Positions 11,194 through 25,209 of a DNA stretch of 64,000 bases are shown here, one piece after another. The translations under genes and the position numbers were made by a program. Position 1 is the first letter of the stretch. Each line of letters starts with the position of its first letter. The notes under the pieces were generated by a model. That model was not told the DNA's origin. It searched no databases and was given only the letters and a program-made list of their open reading frames with translations. The DNA comes from Diphasiastrum complanatum (lineage: Eukaryota > Streptophyta > Lycopodiopsida > Lycopodiales > Lycopodiaceae), in assembly GCA_029204225.1 (NCBI GenBank), contig CM055092.1:29128359-29192358 (forward strand). The letters run 5' to 3'.

Positions 11194-11399
11194 AGCTAAT
11201 TTTTCCTACCAGTATGGCTACTCGGCTAACCCAAGTAGCCGGCTATGGGATCAGTGACCGATTGATATAATGATAATGGGTCACGTCCCGAACACAACCA
11301 TATAAACTGTACAATAATTACATCATCACATTTAGAGGCTATAATAATGAATCAAATCACAACCTGATTTCTAACTGAAATCGTACTTTATTATTTTAT
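11194..11399. other. Unassigned repeat-like spacer between two LTR pieces
   Basis: About 200 bp between the end of the non-autonomous LTR and the resumption of the Copia-B LTR. It has no homologue elsewhere in the window that I can see. Its tone (gtcccgaacacaac, actgtacaataattac) is LTR-like, so it could be part of a longer LTR or a scrap of another insertion. No coding capacity. Confidence 0.3.
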
Positions 11400-11548
11400 T
11401 CAAATTTGATCAAGTTCTATTAGTGTTTGCATCTCATTTTGTGTGTAGATGCTGATTTTTCTACATTGGTGAGATTGGTAGTGTATTTCTCTTTCTACCC
11501 AAAGATCTTATAAGTTGATTGGATCATAATGATCTAAGATCCTTCACA
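11400..11548 (+). repeat. 3' part of the Copia-B 5' LTR
   Basis: This ends ...ccttcaca directly before the primer-binding site. It aligns with 62.17-62.32 kb of another copia LTR: both share gtttgcatctcatttt, gtagatgctgatttttctac and a final gatctaagatcctt / gatctgaaatccttt. It is the second half of the LTR begun at 6.5-6.9 kb. Confidence 0.7.
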
Positions 11549-11560
11549 TGGTATCAGAGC
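11549..11560 (+). promoter_or_regulatory. Copia-B primer-binding site
   Basis: TGGTATCAGAGC follows the LTR end CACA without a gap and is complementary to the 3' end of initiator-Met tRNA. Confidence 0.88.
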
Positions 11561-12139
11561 TTGTGTTTCAGATTATGAAGGAGGAAATCAGATCTATCAA
11601 TGATTTGGTGAAGATATCAAGGCTAGAGCATGCTAGAGAGGATTCTACACCAAAATTGAGTTTTTTGCTTTTGTAGATTGGATCTTTTGTAGATCAAAAC
11701 CCTATATAGGTTTCCAAACTTGATCAATTCCGTTTTTTTATTTCACATACTGGATTTAGCCATTTTTTTATCAGCCTTAGTAGTGGCTATTAGATTGCAT
11801 ATCAAATTTTCAGCATTTGCATGTAGATTTAGAATAGTCAATTTTTTGTGATTTTGTCAAAACCCTAATTTTGATTGGATCTCTAGATAGTGAGGTTGCT
11901 GGACTTCATTTGAGTTTGTTTCAATCTTAGGAAGTGGCAAAAGTCATTAGATTGAGGATAGATCATAGGTTGATCAAGATTCCATGATTCTATGTGTTGA
12001 TTTGCTTCGTATAAGTGCTAGAAGAGAATTTGTGAGATAGTTTCAAATCTTTGTGATTTCTTTTGAAAGCATTTATTGTTGTTCAAAGGAGTGATTTGTG
12101 AATTGAAATAGGTTGAAAAAGAAGATTGGTCATTGCTAT

Positions 12140-12520
12140 ATGGCAACCTCGATTGGAGTCATGTTGGAAGCCAATGATAGGCTTACCTCAAGTAACTATT
12201 CATTGGGGAAAGTGAGGATGGAATCACTTCTTGAGATGAATGATGTTTTGGATATTGTTGTAGGATTGGAGGAGATACCAAGATCAAGTGGTCTAAAGGG
12301 CAAGATCAAGTGAATGCTTTTTCAAGTGACAAAAGAAGGATAGATCAAAGCTCAAAGGAGTCATCAAAGTACACTTTGCAAGTGAGTGCTACAAGAAGAA
12401 GAGAGATCAAGGAGACAAGCAAGGTAATATTACTCTTGATGAGGATGGTTTGGATGTTCAAGATGCAAATGATTATGCTTTTGTGATGTCTTCATGTATG
12501 CTTGCTAATGATGGAGATCT
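12140..12520 (+). pseudogene. Copia-B gag remnant
   Basis: The ATG at 12140 opens MATSIGVMLEANDRL, then SNYSLGKVRMESLLEM, the family Gag start, with the normally invariant Trp replaced by Gly. After GLEEIPRSSG the frame jumps to GLKGKIK and stops: the central Gag region is deleted. A later frame retains HFASECYKKKRDQGDKQG, the tail of the CCHC knuckle, but its first cysteines are lost (GVIKVHFASEC instead of the CFFCGKKGHFASEC seen in Copia-A). Confidence 0.8.
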
Positions 12521-13945
12521 AGGTCCTTGGTGGATTGATAGTGGAGCAAGTTCACACATGACTTTTCACTTCTTTGTTGGCATATGGAGATGACAAGAGG
12601 GTGATCTACATGGCCAATGATGGTGAGTGTGCAACCAAAGGGATTGGCACAATTTCTATTTCCCTCTCTACAAATAGGAATGTTCATTTGGAGGATGTCT
12701 TGTTTATTCCATCTATTACCAAGAATTTGCTTAGTGTGAGCCAAATGCTAAGTAAAGGCCTCAAGGTGGAGTTTGATGGAGATGCTTGTATGATCAAAAT
12801 AAAGATGTCTTGGTTGGAAAAGGAAAAAGGCAAGGGAAGCTGTTCAAACTAGATGCTTGTGTTATTGATAACCAAGTTGGATGTGTTGCAAGGGAGCAAA
12901 TACCTATTCAAGAGGTTTGGCATAAAAGGGTGGGACACCTCACCTTCAAGTCATTGGAAGTAATGGCTAGGAAGAAGATTGTGATAGGTCTTCCAAGTTC
13001 CTTAAGTGGCATCAAACATGTTTGTGAGTCTTGTGCTTTGTCTAAGCCACATAGACAACCTTATACTAGATCTATATCTAGATCTACAAAGCCTTTTCAA
13101 CTTGTACATTTAGATATTCATGGATTTACTACAATTAGCAATAGTGGAGCTAAGATGTATGTAACATTCATTGATGATTTTAGTAGATTTTGTTGGATCT
13201 ATCAACTAAAGATCAAGGATGAAGTGTATGATGTCTTTATCAAGTTCAAGAATGCAAGGGAGAACCAATTTTCCACAAAGATCAAGTGCTTAAGGAGTGA
13301 CAATGGTGGTGAGTATATATCTACCAAGTTTAAGGCCTTTTGTGATGAGCATGGGATCAGGAGGGAGTTTACAACATCAAGGACCCCACAACAAAATGGA
13401 GGGCTAAAAGGAAGAATAGGACTTTATGTGAAAGTGCTAAAGCTATGAGGTTAAGTGCTAATCTTGACAAACCATTTTGGGATCAAGCTTTGTTGTGTGC
13501 CAATTTCTTGTGCAATAGGTGGTTGAGTGCTATTTTGGATGGAAGGACACCTTTTGAGATGCTATTCAAGAGGAGGCCGAGTGTCAACTTTCTAAGAACC
13601 TTTGGATGCACATGCTATGCCAACATTACTCTTGATGATAGGACGAAGGAGGATCCATCTTCAAGAAGAGGTATTTTTGTTGGATATAGTGAGGTGAGTA
13701 AAGCCTACAAGGTTTACATTCCTTCTACTAACAAAGTGATTGTTGGTAGAGATGTCATCTTTGATGAAGGAAACATTCCAAAAGTGTCTTCAAGCATGAT
13801 TGATGGTAGTGTGGATGGATCTAACATTCTTGATGTTGATGAAAAGGATCCTACTTTGGATGGTGATAATGATGGACCTTCATCAAGTCAAGGGAAAGAC
13901 AAGTACCTTCAAGGCTCACATATGATGAAAAGGGTAAGCAAGTAG
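12521..13945 (+). pseudogene. Copia-B protease and integrase, frameshifted
   Basis: The protease site WWIDSGASSHM is near 12530-12562, followed by a frameshift into the 12574 frame, whose blocks include VIYMANDGECATKGIG and FIPSITKNLLSVSQM. Integrase follows from 12786: VWHKRVGHLTFKSL, HVCESCALSKPH, HLDIHGF, FIDDFSRFCW, RSDNGGEY and TPQQNGG. The NGVAERKN motif is destroyed by a frameshift at about 13400. The last frame (13445-13945) has GIFVGYSEVSKAYK and VGRDVIFDEG. The D-D-E catalytic residues are still readable across the frames. Confidence 0.87.
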
Positions 13946-13977
13946 TTTCTAGAAATTATGTTGCTTTCCTAACCTCT

Positions 13978-15193
13978 TTGGATGAGCCTACAAGTGTAGA
14001 TCAAGCAAAGAGAGAAGAGGAGTGGATCCAAGCAATGGATCTTGAGTATCAGGCTCTTATGAAGAATGGAACATGGAGATTGGTGGAGTTACCCAAGGAC
14101 AAGAAAGCTATTGGATGCAAATGGATCTTCAAGGTGAAGACAAACCAAGATGGATCTATCAACAAGTACAAGGCAAGGTTACTAGCAAAAGGATATGGTC
14201 AACAACAAGGGATTGACTATGATGAGACCTCTGCACCCGTGGCAAAGATGGTAAGCATTCGAGTCATCATTTCACTTGCTAGACTTTATGGATGGGATCT
14301 ATGGCAAATGGACATTTCAAATGCATTCTTGAATGGTGATCTTGAGGAGGAAGTGTACGTGGAGCAGTCTAAGAGCTACATCTCATCTACAAAGCCAAAT
14401 CATGTGTGTCTACTACAAAAGAGCTTGTATGGCCTTACGCAAGCACGAAGGAGTTGGTATGCTAAGCTTAACACTTTTTTACTCTCTCAAGGCTTTGTTA
14501 TGAGTGAGTATGATCATTCACTTTATTATAGGTCTGCTGGAAATGATGATACCATCTTGCTAATCTATGTGGATGATATCATCTTGAGTGGTGGAGACAA
14601 TCAAGATGTGGAGGATATCAAGAGTGCTCTTAAGAAGGAGTTTGAGGTGCATGATCTTGGTAATTTGCAGTACATTTTGGGAATAGAAGTCATTAGATCT
14701 TCTCAATCTACTTTCATTTGTCAAGAGAAGTATGCTAATTCTATTCTAGAAAGATTTCATATGGTAGATACAAAAGCTAGTGATACACCTATGGAGTCTC
14801 ATGTAAAGCTAACTATAAGAGGTAATGAAAGATCCTTCGAGGACATTACTCTCTATAGGAAGCTAGTTGGTTCACTCATCTATCTAATCATTACTAGACC
14901 ATATCTAAGCTATTGTGTTGGAAGGTTGAGTTAATTCATGCAAGATCCTAGTGAGGAGCATTGGAAGCTAGGGAAGCGAGCTTTGAGGTACATCATTGGA
15001 ACTCAAGATTTTGGCATATTGTATGAGGGATCATCATCTAATCTTTTTGGATTTTCAGATTCGGACTATGTTGGAGATGTAATGGATAGGAAATCCATTA
15101 GTGCTCATTGTATTTTCATAGGTGATGGAGTTATATCATGGATGTCAAAGAAACAAGCCACTATCTCATTGTCATCTAGTGAGGCCGAGTACT
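13978..15193 (+). pseudogene. Copia-B reverse transcriptase and RNase H
   Basis: A long RT frame (13978-14934) with NGTWRLVELP, CKWIFKVKTNQDGS, KARLLAKGY, MDISNAFLNG and catalytic YVDDIILSG. The usually conserved GLKQAPRAWY is degenerate (GLTQARRSWY). A TAA at 14935-14937 breaks the RLSxFMQ motif where CAA (Gln) is expected. The next frame (14938-15193) is RNase H: HWKLGKRALRYI, SDSDYVGD, RKSISAHC and SLSSSEAEY, then the sequence switches to Copia-C. Confidence 0.88.
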
Positions 15194-16007
15194 AGGTATT
15201 CAAATCCAAAGAGACAGAAAATGAAAGTTGATTACATTACTCAGCAAAGATACATTCACAATGTCTTAATCAAATATACTTTGATGAATGTGCAAATTAG
15301 CTCTCTCACCAATGAATCTAGGACAAAAGATGTCGAAGGAGCAGACGCGTGAGTATCCTTATCATTCGATAATAGGATCTGTTATGTATGCAATGATTTG
15401 TACCAAATTAGACATAGCTTTTGCAGTCAGTTCCTTAAGTCAATTTATGGCCAATCCTGGTATTACACATTGGAAGGCTTTTATTAGAGTTTTGAGATAT
15501 TTTTTAGCTACTATGGTCTTTTGAATTTGTTATAGAGCAGTCGACAATGACAAAATCAATATTCTCAGTGGTGTAAATCCACTTTCGGATATACATTCTT
15601 TCTCAACAATGGTCCTATTTCATGGAACAGTCACAAGCAAACTTCGATAGCTCTATCTTCCTCTGAATCAGAGTATATAGTAGCCTCTCAAGCTACAAAG
15701 GAAGTAGTATGGTTGAGAAACTTACTCTCAGATATCAGTTTGAATCAATATGTTTCGACAATTCTATTTTGTGATGATCAAAATGCCATTGCCTTATCAA
15801 CCAACCTTAGATTTCATTCTAGGAGTAAGCACATTGAGATTAAGTATCACTATGTCAGAAACAAAGAGGTTGACTTGCAGTACTGCCAAACACAAGATAT
15901 GACAGCAGATATTTTTACTAAAGCATTAAGCTTGGATGCACACACAAAATTTTGTGCAAAACTAAGTTTGAAGGTCAAAGCATTCATGGATTCAGATTAA
16001 GAGTGAG
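15194..16007 (+). pseudogene. Copia-C: RT C-terminus, RNase H and polypurine end
   Basis: A second copia family joined directly to Copia-B. It starts inside RT at GIQIQRDRKM, a motif normally C-terminal to YVDD, and continues through YITQQRYIHNVLIKY, YHSIIGSVMYAM, SLSQFMANPGITHWKAF, IALSSSESEYIVAS, the RNase H active-site region ILFCDDQNAIAL, SRSKHIEIKYHYVR and DIFTKALSLDAH. Frameshifts occur near 15350 and 15520-15700. A short purine tract (agagtgag) precedes the LTR at 16008. The 5' portion is absent. Confidence 0.85.
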
Positions 16008-16850
16008 TGTTAGATTATTCTCCTAATTCTCCTACTGACCAAATAATCGATCTTTAATCTTCATCCACTCTATTATCCAATTCTGCATTTTATGCATGTT
16101 TTTATAGTTTGCAGAAATACTCGGGAATCGCTTACATGTGGCTCTGACTATCAAACATCATCCGACAATCTTTATTGACATGGTTCGACAATCTTTTTTG
16201 AATGAAAGACAGTTCATTGTTCCACTTGAATTAAAGCTATAGACTTGCCCTAATTGTTTAGCAAGTAAATTTCTGGGAAGATCTAACTGAATAGATGCCA
16301 GCTCATTATGGCCAACTGGCTATTGCGATTTGCGACCTAATAGCTATCCTACTGGACATGCATCAATTGCTTAGTATATATAATTGATCATCAAACATTT
16401 CATTAGTTCATTATTATGCTCTTTTTTCTAGCTTTGTTTCTATCTTAGCTTAGAGCTTATTATTGCTACTCGTGCTTACTGCTTATCAGCGGAAGCGCAA
16501 TCAAACAAAGTTTTAGTTACTCAGAGATAGCTTAGTTTTTATCTGCAATTGTCTTGTGCTCATCATGATCTGTTTTTGTGTTGAATCAGTCTATTCCTTA
16601 TTGCGTTCAGTATCATGCTAGAATGTATGCATCTCTGTGATTGTTTTGTAACTGATAATCTCTTATAGTCTTGTCTGATAATTCAATACTTCATTGTTTG
16701 GCTACGTAATCATTGTAGTGCTAGAAATTTAAAATTTGGTCACTATAAGATTGAACATGACTTATGTCATTATGTTTTGTTCAATATTGATAGGCTTAGT
16801 CATGCATTAGGAAAGAAGGCTCTACTCCACTGCATTTGATAACCCGCCAT
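16008..16850 (+). repeat. Copia-C 3' LTR, end approximate
   Basis: The LTR starts TGTTAGATTATTCTCC directly after the RNase H terminus and purine tract. A TATA-like agtatatataattg lies at about 16372-16385, followed by a pyrimidine-rich stretch, as in a U3/R boundary. I found no second copy to fix the 3' end; 16850 is an estimate. Confidence 0.5.
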
Positions 16851-19382
<2,532 letters not shown>

Positions 19383-19814
19383 CATGGAATGTGGATGTGT
19401 TTAGTGTTAGGAAGGTAGTGTTAGAGTGGGGTAGTGTTAGAGGAAAGTAGAAAGCATATAAATCCAGCAACTTGGCTAAGTTAGGATCATATATTAGTGT
19501 TCTAACCCTTTTGACATGCGGAGGGCTGCTCACCACCTACTTGCTACACCCTAGAGCGGCACCGTTGCCGGGGATAGGAATCACTAACTAGTTTTAGTTG
19601 CATTTAGTTGCTTTTGCTTTTTGAGCTTGTTTTAGGTGGATTTTGGGGTAGATTTAGCTTGTTTCGTGTGCTTTTTCATGCTTAGACTGTTCTCAACTAG
19701 CGGAGGAGGTGTGGAAGGGTAGTGGAGACCCAAAACAGCCTCTAAGGGCTTGGCATCCATTCACAATCCGAAAAAATCCAAAAATACACTCAAATCTATT
19801 TTTGGAGAGAAAAA

Positions 19815-21145
19815 AGATTTGAGGACGAAGCAGTCATGGTAGATGGAGGGTCAGGTGTAAATCTGGTTTCCACTAACTTGTATAAAAAATGGGGTTTGCA
19901 AGGATTGAAACCAACGAAACTTGCCATCAAACTAGCAGATCAATTCTATGTAAAACCAAAAGGTGTAGTTGATGACATTCCAGTAAAAGTAGTGAGAATG
20001 TAGTTTGTAATCACTTTCGTGGTTATGGACATACCAGAGTCCCCTTCTGCCTACCACATTTTACTAGGAAGACCTTGGTTGAGGATTGTGCAAGTAGTTC
20101 ACAACTGGGGAACCAAAAAACTTAACTTTGAAAACAAGGAGCAGGCTGTAAAGGTTGACCCAACCACATGGACGGTAAAACTAATTACACCAAAAGTTGA
20201 TGATGGATTCGTCCACCACCAATCACACAATTAATCACCCACGGCAAGCCAAGGGAGGTCACTATGACTCTGAAACAGATATCGTGAGATGGATGGACGC
20301 ATTGGCAACAATTGATTGTATGACTGGGCATGCTTGTCAACCTGATTCAGATTTAGAACCCAGCACGTCTTCACCCAAGTGCTATACCTTGGACACACCA
20401 ATTACTTTTAGGGTGAATATGATTAATTTGGCATGGTTGTCTACGGAAACTATTCAGGACCCTGTAGACAATGATCTAGTCCCTTGGCAACATGCTTATA
20501 CCCACAACAAGGAGACTGAGTTGACTGATGAGCAGGTCCTGCAACATATGGACCCATATCGCTGACTGATGAGCAGGTCCTACAACATATGGACCCATAT
20601 CGCTATGGAATGAGAAAAGTACCAGCTTAGTCACCTCAAAGATCGGCCATGGAGAGTTTCCAAGATAGATCCACCCAAGACACCAGCAAAAAAGAAGAAT
20701 CAGCTGAAATAGCGATACAGCCAGGTGATCCGATGGAGTGATCTACCAGAAAAGGCCATAGTTGTGGTAGATATTGATATTCATAACCATGAAGCAAATA
20801 CCAAACTGGTTTTCAAGAAATATAACAAGGATGTACCCAACTATGTTGATAAAAAAAGAAAAAAGAAAGTGTTAGACTCCTTGAAATCAATCTGATTGAA
20901 GCCAGATGCAGTGTCATCATCCTCAAAGATGACCGAAAATCCAAAGATTATAAGTCAGGCTAAGATCAACATGCTGAAGGAGGAATCCCGCCAAACGCCA
21001 CTTCACGAGATGTCAGAAACCTTCAAGAATTATACCTTAGATGACGTGGTAATCATGATGCCACAAGCACAAAGAGAATCTGATCAAAATCAGGAACCAG
21101 TGGAACAAGTCTTCAAAGGACCTGTGCGGACACAACAACCTATGA
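19815..21145 (+). pseudogene. Ty3/gypsy-like protease plus linker domain, copy 1
   Basis: The retropepsin-like part starts near 19837: MVDGGSGVNLVST, then KLAIKLADQFYVKPKG, a stop at about 20000, and VVMDIPESPSAYHILLGRPW, where hLLGRPWL is the conserved C-terminal motif of gypsy-type proteases. Next come VHNWGTKKLNFEN and a ~100-residue conserved block (WMDALATIDCMTGHACQ, LDTPITFRVNMINLAW, DPVDNDLVPW) also found at 26.1 kb. A lysine-rich linker (KKRKKKV) and TFKNYTLDDVV follow. The fragment ends near QQPMN, where copia gag begins. Gag and RT of this gypsy are absent. Confidence 0.7.
20523..20604 (+). repeat. 41-bp tandem duplication within the gypsy linker
   Basis: Units 20523-20563 and 20564-20604 both read gactgatgagcaggtcct...cccatatcgct and differ at one base (g/a at unit position 19). 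The duplication creates the stop after MDPYR in the upstream frame. The near-identity implies a recent slippage or unequal-exchange event. Confidence 0.9.
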
Positions 21146-21999
21146 ATTTAAGAAGGAAGTTTTTTACTCTTTGCATGTCTGATTCTACTGCCATCACTTC
21201 TCACATCAACAGCTTCAAATCTTTAATGGATCAGTTATCAACTGTAGGATGTGCTAGATGATGATGCCATTATGACCTTGCTTTCTTCTCTTCCAAAGTT
21301 GTATGAGCACTTTGTGGTGGTGATCTCCACACAACCCGACCTCACTCTTCAAAAGGTGATCGGTCATCTTCTTCAAGAAGAAATTCGGAGAAAGATCAGC
21401 GACTTGTCCATCAAAGACAAAATCCATGGCCCTGTACACCAACAAAAAAGACTATTCCAAGGGCAAGAATCAAGTGCAGCAACAGCAACAGCAGAAGCCT
21501 CATACTCAAGTTGAGAATAGTGGATTGCATAAGAAGTTTTTCTGCAGATATTGCAAGAGAGCTAATCACGACATCGAGGAGTGTCGTATATGTATCTACA
21601 ACGAGAAAAACAAGCAATAGCAGCAACAACCAGACTCTTCCAATGCAGCGGAATTCAAGGAGCAAGATACACACCTGCTAATGGCTTACAACAGTGGCAG
21701 CGAAGACCACGATAGCTGGTATCTGGACAACGATGCTACCCAACACATGACCTCTTGCAAGGAATGGTTTATTGAGTATGCATCTTACAACATAGATCAA
21801 TTCATCTATCTCGCATATTCAAGCACCATAAGTGTGGAAGGCAAAGGGACAATCAAGATCGCATTCAAAAATGATTTTTATATTTATGTCACCAATGTTC
21901 TTCACATACCTCAGTTGTCAAAGAATATGTTGTCAGTTTTTAAGATGATTGATGAGGGCTACACTATTACTTTCTCATCTAAGCAAAAGACAATTTGAT
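21146..21999 (+). pseudogene. Copia-D gag and protease
   Basis: Gag is split over frames: MSDSTAITSHINSFKSLMDQ, then DDAIMTLLSSLPKLYEHFVV and KVIGHLLQEEIRRK, then a frame with Q-rich QVQQQQQQK and the intact CCHC knuckle CRYCKRANHDIEEC at about 21541-21585. The protease region reads SWYLDNDATQHMTSC, so the canonical D-S/T-G-A active site has become D-N-D-A and should be inactive. VLHIPQLSKNMLSVFKM follows. Stops lie at about 21618 and 21999. Confidence 0.83.
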
Positions 22000-22977
22000 A
22001 CTACTCTGACTACATACACTAGAGTCGAAAATCTTTACGTACTCTCTAATTCAGTTGCATTAGCTAGTATCTCTAATGAGAATGTAAACGATAATGCTAT
22101 TCTTTGGCATAGTCGCTTTGGACACATAAATACAAGATCACTTTCCTATATGCATTGTAATAATTTAGTTGATAGATTAAAGTTCCCTTCTTCATTAGAT
22201 AGGATATCTTTCTTTTGTGAATCATGCATCTATGGAAAGCATTCTAGAAGCAAGTTTCCCAAATCACATTCCATCAAAGCAAAGCATGTATTGGATCTTG
22301 TACATAGCGATATTTGTGGTCCAATGCCAACTCCGTCCTTAGAAGATGCAATCTATTTTATCACTTTCATAGATGATTATTCTAGATGGTCTATAGTCAT
22401 GTTCATTAAGCACAAATCTGAAGCCTTTGAATGCTTCAAGAGATTCAAGGCCATGGTTGAGACACAAACATCTACAAAAGTGAAAGCACTCCAAACTGAT
22501 GGTGGTGGTGAATACCTCTCTAACGAGATGTTCGACTACATGGTTGAACATGGTATTAGAAAATAGCTCACAACTTTTTATTCACCTCAACAGAACGGGA
22601 TTGCAGAGAAAGGAAGAATCGAACTCTTCTCAACTCAGCCTGATCCATGCTACACCAATCACATCTACCTACGAGGTTCTGGGATGAAGCTACTGCCTCA
22701 TCCTGTTACGTACAGAACAGATCCAACACAAAAGCCATCAACAACAAAACTCCTTATGAAGTTTGGCATGGACACAAGCCTAGTGTCAGCCATTTAAAAA
22801 TATTTCGTTGTATATGTTTTGTTCCCATTCTTAGACAGCTTAGGAAGAAGCTAAATCATAGGACAAATAAATGTGTTTTCATTGGCTATCTTGATGGACA
22901 TAAATCTTACAAAGTTTATGATCCATCCACCAATGTAGTATTTGTCTCTAGGGATGTAATAGTTTAAGAGCATACAT
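21949..22977 (+). pseudogene. Copia-D integrase, frameshifted
   Basis: The H-H-C-C domain is present as ILWHSRFGHINTRSL and CESCIYGKHSRSKF. The core follows with LVHSDICGPM, FIDDYSRWSIVMF and QTDGGGEYLSNEMF. A TAG at about 22564 interrupts before the FYSPQQNG motif, and frameshifts scatter the AERKNR region. The C-terminal part has TPYEVWHGHKPSVSHLKIF, CVFIGYLDGHKSYKVY and VFVSRDVIV. Asp residues of the D-D-E triad are visible but the frame is not continuous. Confidence 0.83.
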
Positions 22978-22997
22978 ACTATAATTTCAAACAACCA

Positions 22998-24064
22998 TTG
23001 ATACACGATGATGTGTCATTTCATCCTATTTTACGCAACATGGAATCTTCCAACGTTGATGATTCCTCTACAAAACTTGTAGCTGCAGCTACAGAAGCTG
23101 AGCAGCCAACAATACCTATCATCAAACCAGACCAAGCCAGTTCGAGCATATATGAAGAACTTCAAGAAGAAGCATCACCACATCCTGTTCAACCAAACAT
23201 CCATAGATCCTCACGGACTCGGACAATTCTTGAGAGGTATACACCTCAATCATTCTAGACCTCATCAGAAGAACCATAGAGCCTACCCGAAGCAATTAAC
23301 CCCAAGGATGCTGTGAAGTGGGGAGAAGCTATGGAAAGCAAGTACAACTCACTTTCGACGAACCAGACCTGGACACTGGTCGACTTTCCCACTCACAAGA
23401 GAGTTATCGACAACAAGTGGATCTTCAAGAAGAAGATCAACTCTGATGGTTCCTTTGTTAAATGGAAAGCACGACTGGTGGCTAAAACTCAAGTCCAAGG
23501 AGTGGATTATAAAAAAAAATTAATCCCGTTGTCAAGATGCAGTCAGTCAGGACTCTGATTGCCTTAGCAGCCGCAGAAGACCTTGAAATGCACCAAATGG
23601 ATGTCAAGACAACGTTTCCCAATGGCAACGTTGAGGAAGAGCTGTATATCTTCCAACTGGAAGGATTCGAAGTCAAAGGCCAAGAGCACAAAGTGTGCAA
23701 GATGCACAAAGCAATCTACGGTCTAAAACAAGCTGCAAGAGCATGGTCCGATAGAATCAACTCTTACCTCATCTCATTGGATTTTGCAAATAATTCAGCT
23801 GACTGTAACATTTATTCCAAGCATATAGGTACCCATTTAGTTCACATAGCTCTTCACATAGATGATGCATTTATTTTGTCAAACTACACTTCTCTTCTGC
23901 ACACTACTAAGAGTGATCTGTCAAAGGAATTTGACATGACTGATTTAGGCGCTGTTCATTCTTTGCTAGGAATTCACATTACTAGAAATAAACTTCAAAA
24001 GAAAATCTATCTTAGCCAGCAGGCATATCTAAAATGCATTTTAGACATAATTTCATATGTCTAA
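22998..24064 (+). pseudogene. Copia-D reverse transcriptase
   Basis: Starts with a Pro/Glu/Ser-rich connector (IHRSSRTRTILERYTPQSF), then RT: KWGEAMESKYNSLSTNQTW, DNKWIFKKKINSDGS, KARLVAK, a frameshift, then MHQMDVKTTFPNGNVEEEL, AIYGLKQAARAW and LHIDDAFILSN where LYVDDhhhTG is usual. The second catalytic Asp pair remains, but the preceding Tyr and Val are changed, and the fingers segment is shortened at GVDYKK. Ends at a stop in DIISYV. Confidence 0.83.
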
Positions 24065-24079
24065 TTGCAAACCAATTGA

Positions 24080-24703
24080 TACTCCAATGGATCCAAGTAT
24101 AGTATTGATTCTAATCCTAGGATCTCTCATTGGAAAGCATTAAAGAGATTGATGAGATATATTTAGGAAAGTTTAGATCACATTTTATGTTATGATGGAA
24201 ATGTTATCGACTCACTCGTCTGGTAAGGCTACTCTGACTCAGATTGGGGAGGAATAGTCTCTACCAGAAAATCTACCTCCGGGTTTTGTTTTTATCTGGT
24301 AGGGGGACCGATTTCGTGGAAATCAAGAAAGTAGAAATCAGTTGTGCTTTCTTTGACTGAGATAGAGTACATCACAGCATGTCAAGCTTCAAAAAAGCCT
24401 GTATGGATCAGGTTATTACTTCATGACTTACATCACACTCAGTTCAATGCTACCACCATTCTTTGTGACACCTTGAGCTGTACTTCACTGTCGCTGAATC
24501 CTAGATTTTATGGAAAGTCTAAGCACATAAGAATCCAACATCATTTCATTCGGGAGAGAGTTTTCTTAGGGCAAGTGATCCTTCAATACTGCTCCACAAC
24601 AAAAATGGTCACAAACATCTTCACCAAAGCGCTTCCCCAGATCAAGCATGCAAAGTTCTTCAACATGTTGAACTTGACGAAGATACCAAGGCACCAACCG
24701 TGA
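24080..24703 (+). pseudogene. Copia-D RNase H and C-terminus
   Basis: After a deletion that removes the RT-RNase H connection, the frame picks up at SHWKALKRLMRYI, GYSDSDWGG, STRKSTSGFCFYL, GGPISWKSRK, LSLTEIEYITACQA, a degenerate active site (ILCDTLSCTSLS), KSKHIRIQHHFIRE and NIFTKALPQIKHAKF. Several stops break it. It ends a few bases before the polypurine tract. Confidence 0.82.
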
Positions 24704-24716
24704 CCTTAAGGGGGAC

Positions 24717-25200
24717 TGTTGGAAACTAAGCCCACAATTGTCTCCTTGGTGAATAACTAATTTCCTATTGGTGAAGATCAGAGCAAAAACGTGTTTCTGA
24801 ACCCTCGTAGAGAGTGAAATTTTCATTTTCTATGAAACTTAACCTTCGTTGACTTCTCCAAGGTTAGATACATACCAGATCCAGCTCTTGTAGAGCCAAC
24901 AAGAGTTACTTCCCAGTATTTTTGGAAAAATCAAGATTTTTGACTAGAAAACAGTGAAAGGAACTTTGCATAGCCAACCCTCGCAGGAGTAACCTTTGCA
25001 GATAAAATCAATAGTTAGATCTACACCAGATCTAGCTACTGTGAAAATATCAGGCCAATCAAAGCAAGGATTAAAAAGTTATCAAGGAAAAACCATCGTA
25101 AGAGGCCTAAAATCACACTATCGGTCGACCAAACTGATCAGATCCTTAAAGATCCAGATTGAATTCTGCTGAACCAGCAGGATCCAACATCCTTGGACTC
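24717..25200 (+). repeat. Copia-D 3' LTR, end approximate
   Basis: Begins TGTTGGAAACTAAGCC immediately after the purine tract aagggggac, the typical start of a copia 3' LTR. The next recognisable coding sequence is the gypsy fragment at about 25210, so the LTR or its remnant fills the gap. No second copy is available to fix the end. Confidence 0.6.
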
Positions 25201-25209
25201 TACCACTGA

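Larger units (their letters stand above)
11549..15193 (+). mobile_element. Copia-B: Ty1/copia retrotransposon, defective
   Basis: A + strand element of the same family as Copia-A; the Gag start, degenerate zinc knuckle, GASSHM protease site and integrase/RT texts are clearly homologous. The order is primer-binding site, leader (11561-12139), gag, protease, integrase, RT, RNase H. Most of gag has been lost, there are several frameshifts, and the element stops abruptly at 15193 within the RNase H SSEAEY motif, where Copia-C begins. No 3' LTR or polypurine tract follows. Confidence 0.88.
21146..24716 (+). mobile_element. Copia-D: Ty1/copia element lacking a 5' LTR, degenerate
   Basis: A copia element running gag, protease, integrase, RT, RNase H, with a polypurine tract (ttaagggggac, about 24705-24716) and the start of a 3' LTR. 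It abuts the gypsy linker at about 21145 with no intervening 5' LTR or primer site, so the 5' end was lost by recombination. It belongs to a different copia family from A and B: its Gag has a poly-Gln stretch and a CRYCKRANHDIEEC knuckle. Confidence 0.85.
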
